Assembly: GCA_028281495.1 (NCBI GenBank)
Contig: JANQJU010000077.1
Coordinates: 1-64,000, forward strand
Direction of reading: 5' to 3'
DNA: 64,000 bases
Source: SAR324 cluster bacterium
Lineage (GTDB): Bacteria; SAR324; NAC60-12
The notes beneath the pieces were generated by a model. The model did no database searches and was not told the origin of the DNA. It saw only the letters and a list, made by a program, of their open reading frames with translations. Positions 15,179 to 23,867 of the stretch are shown in pieces; position 1 is the stretch's first letter; every line of letters begins with the position of its first letter. The translations under genes were made by a program, and so were the position numbers.

Positions 15179-15667
15179 ATGGATTTGACTCCATTGGTGA
15201 CGATTCTTTCCGAAGAAGTGGAATTGCACGAAAGTTTATTAGAAAGCTTACATCAAGAAACTCGTGGAATAGGCCGCTTGCCTGCTTCGGCTTTATTACA
15301 AATTCATAGTGCGAAGCAACAGAAGTCGCGCAAAATCGTAGCCATTGAAGAACAACGGATCGGTATTGTTCGTCAGTTGGCAACCCAATGGAATATGGCA
15401 TGGGAAGACCTCACCTTGCGTGAAATCATTGCCCGTGCACCAGCAAAAGAAGGAGAAACCCTTCAGCAGCACTATGATCGGCTGAAGACGTTAGTTAAGG
15501 AAATTAAGGATGTTGCAACTCGCAATGGAAGGAATTCACAGGCTCGTTTGAAATCCATCGAAATGTCCTTACAGTTCATCAATGACCTGCAACGCAGCCA
15601 AAAAACGTATTCGATGACGGGAGCGCTAGCCAGCACGTCAGAAAAACTTTCTCGCATCGCGATTTAG
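15179..15667 (+). CDS. flgN: FlgN-type export chaperone
   Basis: A 162-residue, largely helical cytosolic protein in the flgN position between flgM and flgK. FlgN chaperones the hook-associated proteins FlgK and FlgL to the export apparatus. The family pattern is visible: an N-terminal helix LVTILSEEVELHESLLESLHQE, a middle KIVAIEEQRIGIVRQLA and a C-terminal helix RLKSIEMSLQFINDLQRSQKTY. I chose ATG 15179 because the AGGTGG ribosome site (15166-15171) is 7 nt away; the ATG at 15173 is only 1 nt away. Similarity is modest, as usual for FlgN, and context raises the confidence. Confidence 0.85.
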   Translation: MDLTPLVTILSEEVELHESLLESLHQETRGIGRLPASALLQIHSAKQQKSRKIVAIEEQRIGIVRQLATQWNMAWEDLTLREIIARAPAKEGETLQQHYDRLKTLVKEIKDVATRNGRNSQARLKSIEMSLQFINDLQRSQKTYSMTGALASTSEKLSRIAI

Positions 15668-15677
15668 GGTTCCTCGT

Positions 15678-17459
15678 ATGCCAAGCTTGAACAGTTCCTT
15701 AAATATCGGATCGCGCTCAATGTTCACCCAACAGAGCGCTATGGCCACAACCGGGCATAATTTGGCCAATATCAACACCGAGGGATACTCTCGGCAAAAG
15801 GTCCGGACCCAAAGTGAACAGCCGGGCAACGATGGCACAGGTGGTGGTGTGAAACGGGGTGTGCCGCAGCGAGTGTTTGATCGATTCACCTCAAGCAAAA
15901 TCGTTCAAGAACAATCGAACAGCGGCATTTATTCCGAACGCCAAAAGTTTCTCAATAAAATTGAGATCATCTTCAACGAAATCGATAACACGGGCCTTCG
16001 TAACGAATTGAACGAATTTTGGAATGCCTGGAGTTTCTTAGCCAACGAACCAGAATCTTCAGTGGCCCGTGAGCAATTGGTCGAACAATCGGATGCGCTC
16101 ACTACAAAATTTCGCAACATGCACGGAGAACTGCGCACCCTTCGTTCTGAAGCCAACAGTCGTGTGGCTGGAGTGGTTGCTGAAATCAATGGTATCGTCG
16201 CCCAAATTGCGGATCTTAATCGACAGATCTCTTCGTTTGAGACCACCAATCGAGTGGCCAATGATGCACGAGATCAACGTCAACTGCTTTTGGAAGAACT
16301 GGCAGGGAAGGTCGATGTGCAGTGGCTAGAAAACGATAAAGGGGAATTCAAAGTATCTGTGGGAACTACTGGATGGACACTGGTGGAAGGACGAAATGCA
16401 CGCCAATTGCGTGCCTCTTTATTAGGTGGGGAAACCGGTATGCACCACGTCAAAGGAATTGGTGAAAACGATTACCGTGTGGACCTGACCAATGAATTTC
16501 GTGCTGGCGAATTACAGGAAGCGCTCATGCTGCGGGATAAGGTGATCGTGGATTATATGGACCAATTGGATGATTTGGCTTTTAACCTTGCCCAAGATGT
16601 CAACCGTCACCATGCGACCGGAACAGGGCTGAATTCAGGGTTTGAGCGCGTCAAAAGTGCCTATGGCTTGAATGAAGACGCTCAATTTCAGCCGATGCCA
16701 TTTCTCAAAGATGGCACGATGCAATTGCATCTGCTGGATACCGAAGGAAATTTCTTAGAAACCTACGAGGTTGGCGTCCAAGCAGGAGTGGACACTCTGC
16801 ACGACATTGTAGATCGTATCAATGAGACGATCCAAGGCCCGTTGGTGGTCGAATCAACAGAAGAAATGCAAAGCGTTCCCACGGAAGCGCAAGAAGATTT
16901 TGATGTGATGGCAGAAGACTTATTTGTTCCGCTGAGTCTCCGTGCCCAAGTGGAAGATGATGGTTCGGTGTCTTTTCAAGCGGGAGAAGGACGACGATTT
17001 ATCTTTGGAGAAGATACTTCAGAAATGACTTTAGTGATGGGATTGAATCACTTTTTTCGCACTCTTAAAGGAGCAGAAGATATCCAGCTGAGTGATCGAG
17101 TCATGGCAGAGCCGAATCAAGTCTCTACCGGCAAAGATTTAGTTCCTGGCGACAATCAGGTGGCCTTGAGTATCGCTCAACTGCAAACGACTCCGACGAT
17201 GCAAGACGATACCATGACGTTTGATGAATTCTACAATGGTATTTTAGCCGATGTGGGATTGCGAATTGAACGCACGCAAATCGAAAAAGAACATCAAGAC
17301 AACTTATTGGCTCAGTTCCAAGCGATCCGAGATTCAGTCAGCTCGGTGAATATGGATGAAGAGGTCACGGACTTAGTACAATACCAAAAAGCGTATGAAG
17401 CTTCGGCAAAGTTTGTATCTACTGTGGACCAAATGATGGAAACCGTCATTCAGATGTGA
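15678..17459 (+). CDS. flgK: flagellar hook-associated protein 1 FlgK
   Basis: A 593-residue hook-filament junction protein exported through the flagellum. The N-terminus SLNIGSRSMFTQQSAMATTGHNLANINTEGYSRQKV carries the rod/hook-protein motif and the FlgK-specific 'NTxGYSRQ' sequence. The C-terminus VNMDEEVTDLVQYQKAYEASAKFVSTVDQMMETVIQM forms the partner helix. The middle (~200-480) is variable and acidic. The start follows flgN by 10 bp. It is followed at 2 bp by flgL, whose possible GTG start overlaps the flgK stop. Confidence 0.96.
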   Translation: MPSLNSSLNIGSRSMFTQQSAMATTGHNLANINTEGYSRQKVRTQSEQPGNDGTGGGVKRGVPQRVFDRFTSSKIVQEQSNSGIYSERQKFLNKIEIIFNEIDNTGLRNELNEFWNAWSFLANEPESSVAREQLVEQSDALTTKFRNMHGELRTLRSEANSRVAGVVAEINGIVAQIADLNRQISSFETTNRVANDARDQRQLLLEELAGKVDVQWLENDKGEFKVSVGTTGWTLVEGRNARQLRASLLGGETGMHHVKGIGENDYRVDLTNEFRAGELQEALMLRDKVIVDYMDQLDDLAFNLAQDVNRHHATGTGLNSGFERVKSAYGLNEDAQFQPMPFLKDGTMQLHLLDTEGNFLETYEVGVQAGVDTLHDIVDRINETIQGPLVVESTEEMQSVPTEAQEDFDVMAEDLFVPLSLRAQVEDDGSVSFQAGEGRRFIFGEDTSEMTLVMGLNHFFRTLKGAEDIQLSDRVMAEPNQVSTGKDLVPGDNQVALSIAQLQTTPTMQDDTMTFDEFYNGILADVGLRIERTQIEKEHQDNLLAQFQAIRDSVSSVNMDEEVTDLVQYQKAYEASAKFVSTVDQMMETVIQM

Positions 17460-17461
17460 TT

Positions 17462-18817
17462 ATGCGAGTTACTGATGTCACCAAACGCGAACAAGTGGTG
17501 TCGCACATCCAAAAGAACGATAGCCGGGTGCAATCCATCCAGCAACAGCTCGCGACAGGAAGAAAAATAAATAAAACTTCCGATGATCCAATAGGCACTA
17601 CTGTGATCCAAGATGTGGTCACTTCGGTGTCTCGTGGTGATCAGATGAAGCGAAATATCGATACAAATATCAACTGGTTAGAACGAACTGCAGTTGAGCT
17701 GGACCACATTGCCGAATTGATGGAACGGATCAAAGTTTTGGTGTTGAGTCAGTCAAATGATAGCTCAACAGGAGAAAGTCGTGAAATTGTGGCCCAAGAA
17801 TTGCGTGCTCTTAGACAAGCCCTGTTTGAAGCGGGCAATGCTCGCTCCGGTAAATTGTACCTTTTTTCGGGGACCAAGACTTTGACCAAACCGCTGGAGT
17901 ACAATGATCCGATCCAGCGAGCCAAAGTGGTCGCCCCTGGTGCCGAGGAAGCCCCTCCTCCTGAAAAGGCTGGCGATGTGGCTCCGGCAGACGAAACCAG
18001 TGAAGGCCTAGAAGATACAGCCGTGGAAGAGCTACTGAATGTGGCAGATTTCAAGGCTCAGTTTGAGGGCAACTCGAACAATGAGTATCGCTTGCGAATC
18101 TCCAAAACCGGCACTTTCGGAACAGCCCGTTATCAGATTTCGGATGATGCTGGAGAAACTTGGGGACCAGAGCAAATCTTGTTGCCTGTGGTTAAGGTAG
18201 TGAACCCGGATAGTGAACCGGATGATCAAGTGATTTTACGATTTACGGATGAGCAAGGATTGCTGTCCGATCTATTGGAAGCCGATTCCAGCGGTTTTTT
18301 GGATCTGGATAAATCGGACCTCGGTGTGGTCTTTCCAGAAGATTTGGAATTTGTGTTTTTGCCCAACCCCAAGGTGTCTTATCAGGGCAATTCACAAAAG
18401 AAAGAAGTCCTCATTGGAGAGAACACCACGGTTCCTCTTAATATCACGGCAGAGGAACTCTTTTTGAAAACTGGTGATGGAACCATCAATGTCTTTGAGG
18501 TGTTAGCTGCTTTGGAAAGTTCTTTAGAACTGGACAGTCAGGAAGCAGTTAGTGCGCGTCTAGATGAATTGGATTCCTCACGTAACCAAGTATTGGCTCA
18601 GTTAGCTGAGGTGGGCAATACAACGTTAGAATTGGAAAAAGCAAAACTGAAACTGGATGAGCAAAAATTTTCCAATCAAGTCCGACTATCGGAGGTGCAA
18701 GACATTGATTTGCCTACCACGATGGTCGAAATGAACTCAGCTGAAGTGAACAAGCGGACTTCCTTGGATGCTGGAAGCCGCTTGATTCAACCTACGTTAT
18801 TGGAATTTCTACGGTGA
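17462..18817 (+). CDS. flgL: flagellar hook-associated protein 3 FlgL
   Basis: A 451-residue junction protein with flagellin-like terminal helices: MRVTDVTKREQVVSHIQKNDSRV and QQLATGRKINKTSDDPIGTTV at the N-terminus, and EVQDIDLPTTMVEMNSAEVNKRTSLDAGSRLIQPTLLEFL at the C-terminus. The centre contains a Pro/Glu/Ala-rich insertion (~160-190, EEAPPPEKAGDVAPADE) and is longer than in typical FlgL of about 300 residues. ATG 17462 was preferred over the overlapping GTG at 17456 because FlgL proteins begin MRVT. Cotranscribed with flgK. Confidence 0.94.
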   Translation: MRVTDVTKREQVVSHIQKNDSRVQSIQQQLATGRKINKTSDDPIGTTVIQDVVTSVSRGDQMKRNIDTNINWLERTAVELDHIAELMERIKVLVLSQSNDSSTGESREIVAQELRALRQALFEAGNARSGKLYLFSGTKTLTKPLEYNDPIQRAKVVAPGAEEAPPPEKAGDVAPADETSEGLEDTAVEELLNVADFKAQFEGNSNNEYRLRISKTGTFGTARYQISDDAGETWGPEQILLPVVKVVNPDSEPDDQVILRFTDEQGLLSDLLEADSSGFLDLDKSDLGVVFPEDLEFVFLPNPKVSYQGNSQKKEVLIGENTTVPLNITAEELFLKTGDGTINVFEVLAALESSLELDSQEAVSARLDELDSSRNQVLAQLAEVGNTTLELEKAKLKLDEQKFSNQVRLSEVQDIDLPTTMVEMNSAEVNKRTSLDAGSRLIQPTLLEFLR

Positions 18818-18869
18818 GTAGAATTTAGGAATTTAGGGTAGGGCGCTGTGCTCTATCGAAACTGAGCAA

Positions 18870-18887
18870 TTCACCATGGAGGGTGAA
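18870..18887 (+). promoter_or_regulatory. CsrA-binding-type hairpin over the csrA ribosome site
   Basis: TTCACC (18870-18875) pairs perfectly with GGTGAA (18882-18887), leaving the six-base loop ATGGAG. ANGGA in a hexaloop is the canonical CsrA/RsmA target. The GGAGG Shine-Dalgarno of csrA lies within the loop and right arm, and the ATG (18889) follows at once. This predicts translational autorepression of csrA. Confidence 0.75.
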
Positions 18888-18888
18888 C

Positions 18889-19122
18889 ATGCTGATATTG
18901 ACAAGGAAGCCAGGCGAAAGCATCACGATAGGTGATGATATCAAAATCCAAGTGATTGAGATCAAAGGTAAGCAAGTTCGATTGGGGATCGAAGCTCCGA
19001 AGAGTTACGTAATCCATCGAGAAGAAGTTTACATCCGTATCCAGGAAGAAAACAAACGAGCTGCTGAAAAAACCCCGATCTCACTGAAAAACATCACGGA
19101 TCTTTTGAAGAAGCGGAAATAA
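18889..19122 (+). CDS. csrA: carbon storage regulator / translational repressor CsrA
   Basis: A 77-residue RNA-binding protein starting MLILTRKPGESITIGDDIKIQVIEIKGKQVRLGIEAP, the invariant CsrA strand order, with the RNA-contact residues Leu4/Arg6 and the VHREEVY-like IHREEVYIRIQEE (Arg44 region). The C-terminal tail is extended and basic (ITDLLKKRK). CsrA binds GGA loops and represses translation; in flagellated bacteria with FliW its main target is flagellin mRNA. ATG 18889 was chosen over an in-frame GTG at 18883. fliW lies 163 bp downstream. Confidence 0.97.
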   Translation: MLILTRKPGESITIGDDIKIQVIEIKGKQVRLGIEAPKSYVIHREEVYIRIQEENKRAAEKTPISLKNITDLLKKRK

Positions 19123-19285
19123 GTTCTGTTTCCGATCTATTGAGCAACGCTTTCGCAACATTCTCTGAATCGCAAGCCAAGGCACGGAACTCGCATTGCT
19201 TCTAGTAGTCTCGGTGCTGATTCAGCAAGGGATAGTTGCGTGATAGTGCAGCTGTTATTTTATTAATCTCGATGTGGAGGAAACC

Positions 19286-19777
19286 ATGATCGTGCAAACC
19301 ACACGCTTCGGGAAGATAGAAGTCCCGGAAGATCGCATCATCACCATGCAGAATGGTCTGTTGGGTTTTTCTACAGCCCGACTGTACACGCTGCTTGACG
19401 ATGATATCAGTTCTCCGTTCAAGTGGTTTCAATCCCTAGAAATCGAATCTTTAGCTTTTGTGACATTGGATCCTCAGATCGTAATCTCTGATTACAAGAT
19501 TAGTCTTTCTGAGGAACACCTGAAAAAGCTTCAAGCGAAAGGGATTGAGGATCTCTCGGTCATGGTCATTGTGACCATGACCAAAGATATCAAAGACGTG
19601 ACTGTGAATTTGCAGGGACCCCTGGTCATCAATTTCCAGCAGCATGCTGGAATCCAATTGGTGATCCCTGATGGGCAATATTCCACACGGCACCCCATGT
19701 TCGGTGACAAGTTGCGTTACAGTGAATCGCAACAACCATCACAAAAAGAAAAAGTGCGCCACGCTGTGGCCGTGTGA
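19286..19777 (+). CDS. fliW: flagellar assembly factor FliW (CsrA antagonist)
   Basis: A 163-residue protein with the FliW pattern: MIVQTTRFGKIEVPEDRIITMQNGLLGF, FKWFQSLEIESLAFVTLDPQIVISDY and LSVMVIVTMTKDIKDVTVNLQGPLVIN. FliW binds flagellin and, when freed, binds CsrA and relieves its repression, matching flagellin synthesis to export. Directly downstream of csrA, as in many bacteria. The Shine-Dalgarno GGAGG is 5 nt before ATG 19286. The last ~25 residues are Gln/Lys rich and variable. Confidence 0.96.
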   Translation: MIVQTTRFGKIEVPEDRIITMQNGLLGFSTARLYTLLDDDISSPFKWFQSLEIESLAFVTLDPQIVISDYKISLSEEHLKKLQAKGIEDLSVMVIVTMTKDIKDVTVNLQGPLVINFQQHAGIQLVIPDGQYSTRHPMFGDKLRYSESQQPSQKEKVRHAVAV

Positions 19778-19779
19778 GT

Positions 19780-19793
19780 CAGCAGGGCTGCTG
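19780..19793. terminator. hairpin between convergent fliW and acyltransferase-like gene
   Basis: CAGCA-GGGC-TGCTG, flanked by partly pairing GTGTG/CACAC, lies between the two convergent stop codons. There is no T-run, so intrinsic termination is uncertain. Confidence 0.35.
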
Positions 19794-19807
19794 AGTGGCC
19801 ACACCAG

Positions 19808-20491
19808 TCAACGGGTTGACGTATCCGGAAGCGTTTGCAGTAAGTTTTGAGTGAGTTTTTCCAGATGATGGAACGCTTGTTCCACTTCGGAGCAGGCTGT
19901 TTGGACAGGGATGTTTTCCATCTGGAGAGGGTTTCCCACAAAGACCACCGTTCGGCTGAATAAATTTGGAAACCGAAACGGGGAAAAGTGTCGGGGAAAA
20001 TGTGAGGATGAAGTGGAAAACTCAATAGGGACGATAGGTATGTGTTGTGCTTTTGCCATCTTTACTAAGAAGAGTAGTGAATCGTTGCCGGAAGCGGCAA
20101 TACTTTCCAGCGGAAACCACACATTTTTTCGTTCTCGAATCAGTTTTTCCCAATCGTCTTGAAGTGTGGAATCTTCCCATTCCATATTTCTTTGTTTGAT
20201 GCGATAAGCCAACTTTTGCAAAATGAAGTCAGCATTTCCCAGAGTGGATTGTTGTGACAGTAGGATATGGCTTCGATAGCGTCGCAATTCAAAGGATAAA
20301 AACAATACTTGTGACCAGCGACATACTAGCAAATAAGGAGATTGAGCACGTTGCAACTCTTCTAAAATGTTCCAATTTATTCGTAAATTTTTCGTACTCT
20401 GCTGAAGGGCATAATACAAATAAAATTGCCGGAGCAATTGGCGTGTTTCCCAAGTCTCACGAAGTGCCGTATTCATGGATGGAATATTCAT
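19808..20491 (-). CDS. divergent DUF374-type lysophospholipid acyltransferase homologue
   Basis: A 227-residue protein aligned by eye to the DUF374 acyltransferase family: LLVCRWSQVLFLSFELRRYRS, then LSQQSTLGNADFILQKLAYRI where the family has 'SxHxDGexia', KNVWFPLESIAASGNDSLLFLVKMAKAQHIPIVPIEF where it has 'PDGPRGP...LA..sG.PIvPv', and PFRFPNLFSRTVVFVGNPL, close to 'PxPFSRxxVxxGxPL'. The histidine of the catalytic HxxxxD is replaced (QQST), and the DGPRGP loop is also lost. It may be inactive or specialised. No good ribosome site precedes ATG 20491; a second ATG at 20476 is possible. Confidence 0.55.
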   Translation of the reverse strand: MNIPSMNTALRETWETRQLLRQFYLYYALQQSTKNLRINWNILEELQRAQSPYLLVCRWSQVLFLSFELRRYRSHILLSQQSTLGNADFILQKLAYRIKQRNMEWEDSTLQDDWEKLIRERKNVWFPLESIAASGNDSLLFLVKMAKAQHIPIVPIEFSTSSSHFPRHFSPFRFPNLFSRTVVFVGNPLQMENIPVQTACSEVEQAFHHLEKLTQNLLQTLPDTSTR

Positions 20492-20513
20492 TGAGGAAAG
20501 AATGCAGAAAGCA

Positions 20514-22031
20514 CTAGGCTGTCAACCTATGCTCAGGAGCGGTAGAGTGGTGACTATTGTGCGTCATGATTTCGTACTGTGTGCCATGATGCAAAGTTGC
20601 AAACAGATCTAGCAACACGGTCACTTGCCCATCTTCTTCTCGACCAATCGCTTCTACCAGTTGATTTTCATCTTCTTGGCCCCATTTGTCTGGCAGGTCG
20701 AAGATGCGATTGGACAAATTGCTAATCCCCAATACATTTTCTACGAGAAGTCCCACCTTTTGAGACCCTAATTCGATTACAATGATCTTGGCCTTATCAG
20801 CTTCGAGCGTCGTAGGACTGCTAAACATTTGAGGCAAATCCAGCACCGTAATAATTTCCCCGCGTACATTCATGACCCCTTTCACATAGGGGGGAGCCTT
20901 AGGGACCGATAAGATTGGCAGCAATTTTGTAATTTGGTTCACTTGCAACAAACGAATCGCATACAATTCTTGGGCAATCGTGAATCGCAAGAGATAAAGT
21001 ATTTCTTCGTGATCTTCTTCCGCCTGTTCTTCTTGATTCGCCTCATCCAATTGGAAATCTGCTAGCCGTTGCAATTCGTCTTCTTCGAATAACCTATCCA
21101 ATAGGAGCACCATATGAACCACATGCTCGTTGTTGTATTCTCCTTGAATAATTCCTCGTAAATGCACAGCACGCTCTCCGGTTACGTTATTTGGCAAGGG
21201 TTCAATATTGGACTCTTTCACACGCAACACTTCTCGGATTTTGCCCACCACCATACCTAATTTCACCCCTGCTAAATTCACAACAAGGACGGAAGAATCT
21301 TGAGGGATTTCGTTGTCTGGAATGCCTAATCGCCGGGTCAGGCGGATTAATGGAATCACCTCATTTCGCAGATGAAAGACCCCCTCAATGATATGGGAAG
21401 TTTGTGGAATTTTGGTCACGGCAGGCAATTGAATGATTTCTTCCACATCTGCTACGTTGAGCACATACAATTCACGATTCAACTCAAAGCCAATCAAAAC
21501 GAGTTCTGGCTCAGCTAAGATCATGTCCCCGCCTTGCTTGGTACTATCGGTACGGACATTGATCGGTTCTACAGTAAAATCATTTGGATCGAGTAACAAT
21601 TCTTGATCAAGCAGCAACAGAGTACTTTCCTCACTGATACGTACTGATCCGATTAGAAACTCAGTTGTGGATGGATCTGCCAATGGGGGTGGAGGACTCA
21701 CGTCTCCCAATCTCACATTTTGTACCGGTCCCATGCTATCGACAAGAATCCCTAAACGGGAATGATGAAAGTCTACAATGATGACACGTTGATCCTGATT
21801 TTGAGGAATCTTCTCCAGCCCAAAGCGAGTACGTAAATCGATAGCGGAAATGGTTTCTCCTCGTAAATTGAGAATTCCCAAGAAATAATCGGGAGTGCAT
21901 GGTACCGATGCCATCATGGGTGAAGAGATGATTTGTTGGACCACTTCGATATGGACCCCAAATAATTCTTCCCCAATGTAAAACGTCACATACTTGATTG
22001 TTTGATCAATAGAAGGAGTCACTTCATTCAT
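20514..22031 (-). CDS. triple-CheW-domain chemotaxis coupling protein
   Basis: A 505-residue cytosolic protein made of three tandem CheW domains at about residues 10-150, 170-325 and 343-485. Each has the repeating core 'yv.F.ig.elya..i..V.eI......ipvP.aP.yi.GvlnlRGeiipviDLr..fg' (e.g. FLGILNLRGETISAIDLRTRFG, IEGVFHLRNEVIPLIRLTRRLG, VKGVMNVRGEIITVLDLPQMF). CheW links receptors to CheA; multi-CheW proteins may bridge arrays. Acidic linkers (QEEQAEEDHEE) join the domains. Its ribosome site AGGG precedes ATG 22031. It is cotranscribed after a pseudo-receiver/CheX gene, 15 bp apart. No cheA or receptor gene is visible. Confidence 0.9.
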   Translation of the reverse strand: MNEVTPSIDQTIKYVTFYIGEELFGVHIEVVQQIISSPMMASVPCTPDYFLGILNLRGETISAIDLRTRFGLEKIPQNQDQRVIIVDFHHSRLGILVDSMGPVQNVRLGDVSPPPPLADPSTTEFLIGSVRISEESTLLLLDQELLLDPNDFTVEPINVRTDSTKQGGDMILAEPELVLIGFELNRELYVLNVADVEEIIQLPAVTKIPQTSHIIEGVFHLRNEVIPLIRLTRRLGIPDNEIPQDSSVLVVNLAGVKLGMVVGKIREVLRVKESNIEPLPNNVTGERAVHLRGIIQGEYNNEHVVHMVLLLDRLFEEDELQRLADFQLDEANQEEQAEEDHEEILYLLRFTIAQELYAIRLLQVNQITKLLPILSVPKAPPYVKGVMNVRGEIITVLDLPQMFSSPTTLEADKAKIIVIELGSQKVGLLVENVLGISNLSNRIFDLPDKWGQEDENQLVEAIGREEDGQVTVLLDLFATLHHGTQYEIMTHNSHHSTAPEHRLTA

Positions 22032-22046
22032 GGCACTACCCTATGT

Positions 22047-23015
22047 TTAGAACAACTCTAGTACACCACCTTCCACAAGATTCTCCATGGCTTGTGGTGG
22101 CTCTTGATACTTTTCTGGTGTCCAGTTGAGATGGAAAATAAACTTCTGATAGATGGAAACGGGAGCGATATTATCTTCCTTATCATGCACTACATACCGA
22201 AAACACAATTGGGGGTTATCCGTTCCAAAAAAAATATAGCTACTTTCTTGATCCACAATCACTGGGACTTGACTCTGCATCCCATTGTTTTCCATTTGGT
22301 CATGTGTAAAAAAATGCGACTTAAAACGTCCCCAAATCATATTGGTCATTTCCCCTAAAAGGCTATTCAAAGCAGTGGGGCCTGTATCGTCAGGTGGGAA
22401 TGGAGTGCGCCGGTCGTTAATCAGTCCAACCAATCTGTCTTTGTCTGTTTGCAACAACATATATCCCCGACACCAGCTACTTTCGAGTGGAATCATGCTG
22501 AACAATTGTCCAAAAATCAGGCTATCTTTAATGAGATAAGGAACACAGGTGAAGATTTCCACATTTTTCAGAATCATGTTCAAGGATTCTTCAGTTAAAT
22601 TTTCAATACCTCGGATGAAACTATCTGGATAATAAATATTGAATAGATACGTATCGATTAAGGACTTCAGTTGATGAAAGTCGCCTGATTTGTAGGAGGC
22701 TGTAATGGCACTTTGTACTTTTTCCGGGTCATCTTGTTCACTTGCTGTTTCGCGTCTTAAAAAGATAGGTAGTTCTGGGCGAATCCGCTGAATAGTTGGT
22801 GAGGTGTCTGTGACGGTCTTACCCTCTGGGTCAGGCCCTTCACACAGGAGCACGGCCCCCAAGTCAACATTGGTCCTTAACACTTCTAACAGCGCGTCAT
22901 AATTCTTCACTTTGAAACCAATCAACCGATGCTGAGTAAAAAACTCTTTCAATTGGGTGACATAATTTTCTTCGTTATCGAAAAATAAAATCTTACCTTG
23001 GATTTCCTCGGTCAT
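22047..23015 (-). CDS. pseudo-receiver plus CheX-like phosphatase domain protein
   Basis: A 322-residue protein. Residues ~8-110 fold like a receiver (GKILFFDNEENYVTQLKEFFTQHR...GAVLLCEGPDPEG...ELPIFLRR), but the phospho-acceptor Asp position reads Cys-Glu, so it is probably not phosphorylated there. Residues ~160-300 resemble CheX/CheC: CRGYMLLQTDKDRLVGLIND and LNSLLGEMTNMIWGRFKSHFF, matching the 'E...N.i.G' helix that CheX uses to dephosphorylate CheY-P. The start at ATG 23015 (MTEEIQG) has GGGAG upstream; the longer frame to 23093 lacks support. The pairing with a triple-CheW protein suggests a dedicated coupling/adaptation module. Confidence 0.7.
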   Translation of the reverse strand: MTEEIQGKILFFDNEENYVTQLKEFFTQHRLIGFKVKNYDALLEVLRTNVDLGAVLLCEGPDPEGKTVTDTSPTIQRIRPELPIFLRRETASEQDDPEKVQSAITASYKSGDFHQLKSLIDTYLFNIYYPDSFIRGIENLTEESLNMILKNVEIFTCVPYLIKDSLIFGQLFSMIPLESSWCRGYMLLQTDKDRLVGLINDRRTPFPPDDTGPTALNSLLGEMTNMIWGRFKSHFFTHDQMENNGMQSQVPVIVDQESSYIFFGTDNPQLCFRYVVHDKEDNIAPVSIYQKFIFHLNWTPEKYQEPPQAMENLVEGGVLELF

Positions 23016-23348
23016 AATTTTCTCCCTACATGAACGGTCTATCTTCGAGGTCTTCGCTTTTGTCCTCTTCCTAATTTTTAAGCTCCAAAACAAGTGAAAG
23101 TTATTAAGATCTGTTTACATTAGTCGCGGACAGAATGCACCTGAATAACGCTCTGTGGGTCTCATGCAATACCGATACCGAGGCAGGGTGTGCTTGACTT
23201 CTACGCCGGTCTTGAGTAGTAAATAGCACTAATTTAGTACGAATTCAGAGGTGGATTAAAAAAATTGATTTTACTTTGAAATATTGAGACAATAATCAGT
23301 TTAAAGTTTTGTGATTCTTTCTAATCAGATAGCTCCATTGATACGGTC

Positions 23349-23819
23349 ATGACACTAGAAATTGATACTATATTGCAACAACAGCTCTGCCAAGTCGACT
23401 TGGATCCCGTGATATCTGTGGAACGATCCACTTCAATCCGTAATACTTTACAAAAGATCCAAACGAATTCCGTGACTGTAGCGATTGTGGTCGAAGATGA
23501 ATGCCCAATTGGGATGCTCACCCAGCGTGATATTATGCTGCGAATTGCTCTAGCGGAATTGGATTCTTCCATGTCAGTTGAAACGGTGATGACTGATCGC
23601 CCCAAAACCTTGAAATTGGAATCCACATTGAAAACCACGGTGGATCTACTCACGATGGAACATCGTCGTTCACTGCCTATTGTAGATGATGCAGGCAAAA
23701 TTGTCGGCGTTGCAACGGCTCGTGCGATTGTGAATCATGTAGCGGCCCATTTCCCCACAGCGATTTATAACTTGCCACCCTCACCCAATCAAACAAGCAC
23801 TTCTCCGGAAGGGGCATAA
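23349..23819 (+). CDS. stand-alone CBS-pair protein
   Basis: A 156-residue cytosolic protein containing one Bateman module (two CBS motifs): SIRNTLQKIQTNSVTVAIVVEDECPIGMLTQRDIMLRI and LKTTVDLLTMEHRRSLPIVDDAGKIVGVATARAIVNHV. CBS pairs bind adenosyl ligands such as AMP, ATP or SAM. It lies 48 bp upstream of korA on the same strand, and korB carries a C-terminal CBS pair of its own. All three genes are therefore likely one operon in which oxidoreductase activity or assembly answers to an adenylate signal; that function is an inference. Confidence 0.85.
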   Translation: MTLEIDTILQQQLCQVDLDPVISVERSTSIRNTLQKIQTNSVTVAIVVEDECPIGMLTQRDIMLRIALAELDSSMSVETVMTDRPKTLKLESTLKTTVDLLTMEHRRSLPIVDDAGKIVGVATARAIVNHVAAHFPTAIYNLPPSPNQTSTSPEGA

Positions 23820-23867
23820 TTGCTAAATGATCCCAATGCCCTCGGACCTTATGACTAAAGGCTCATC

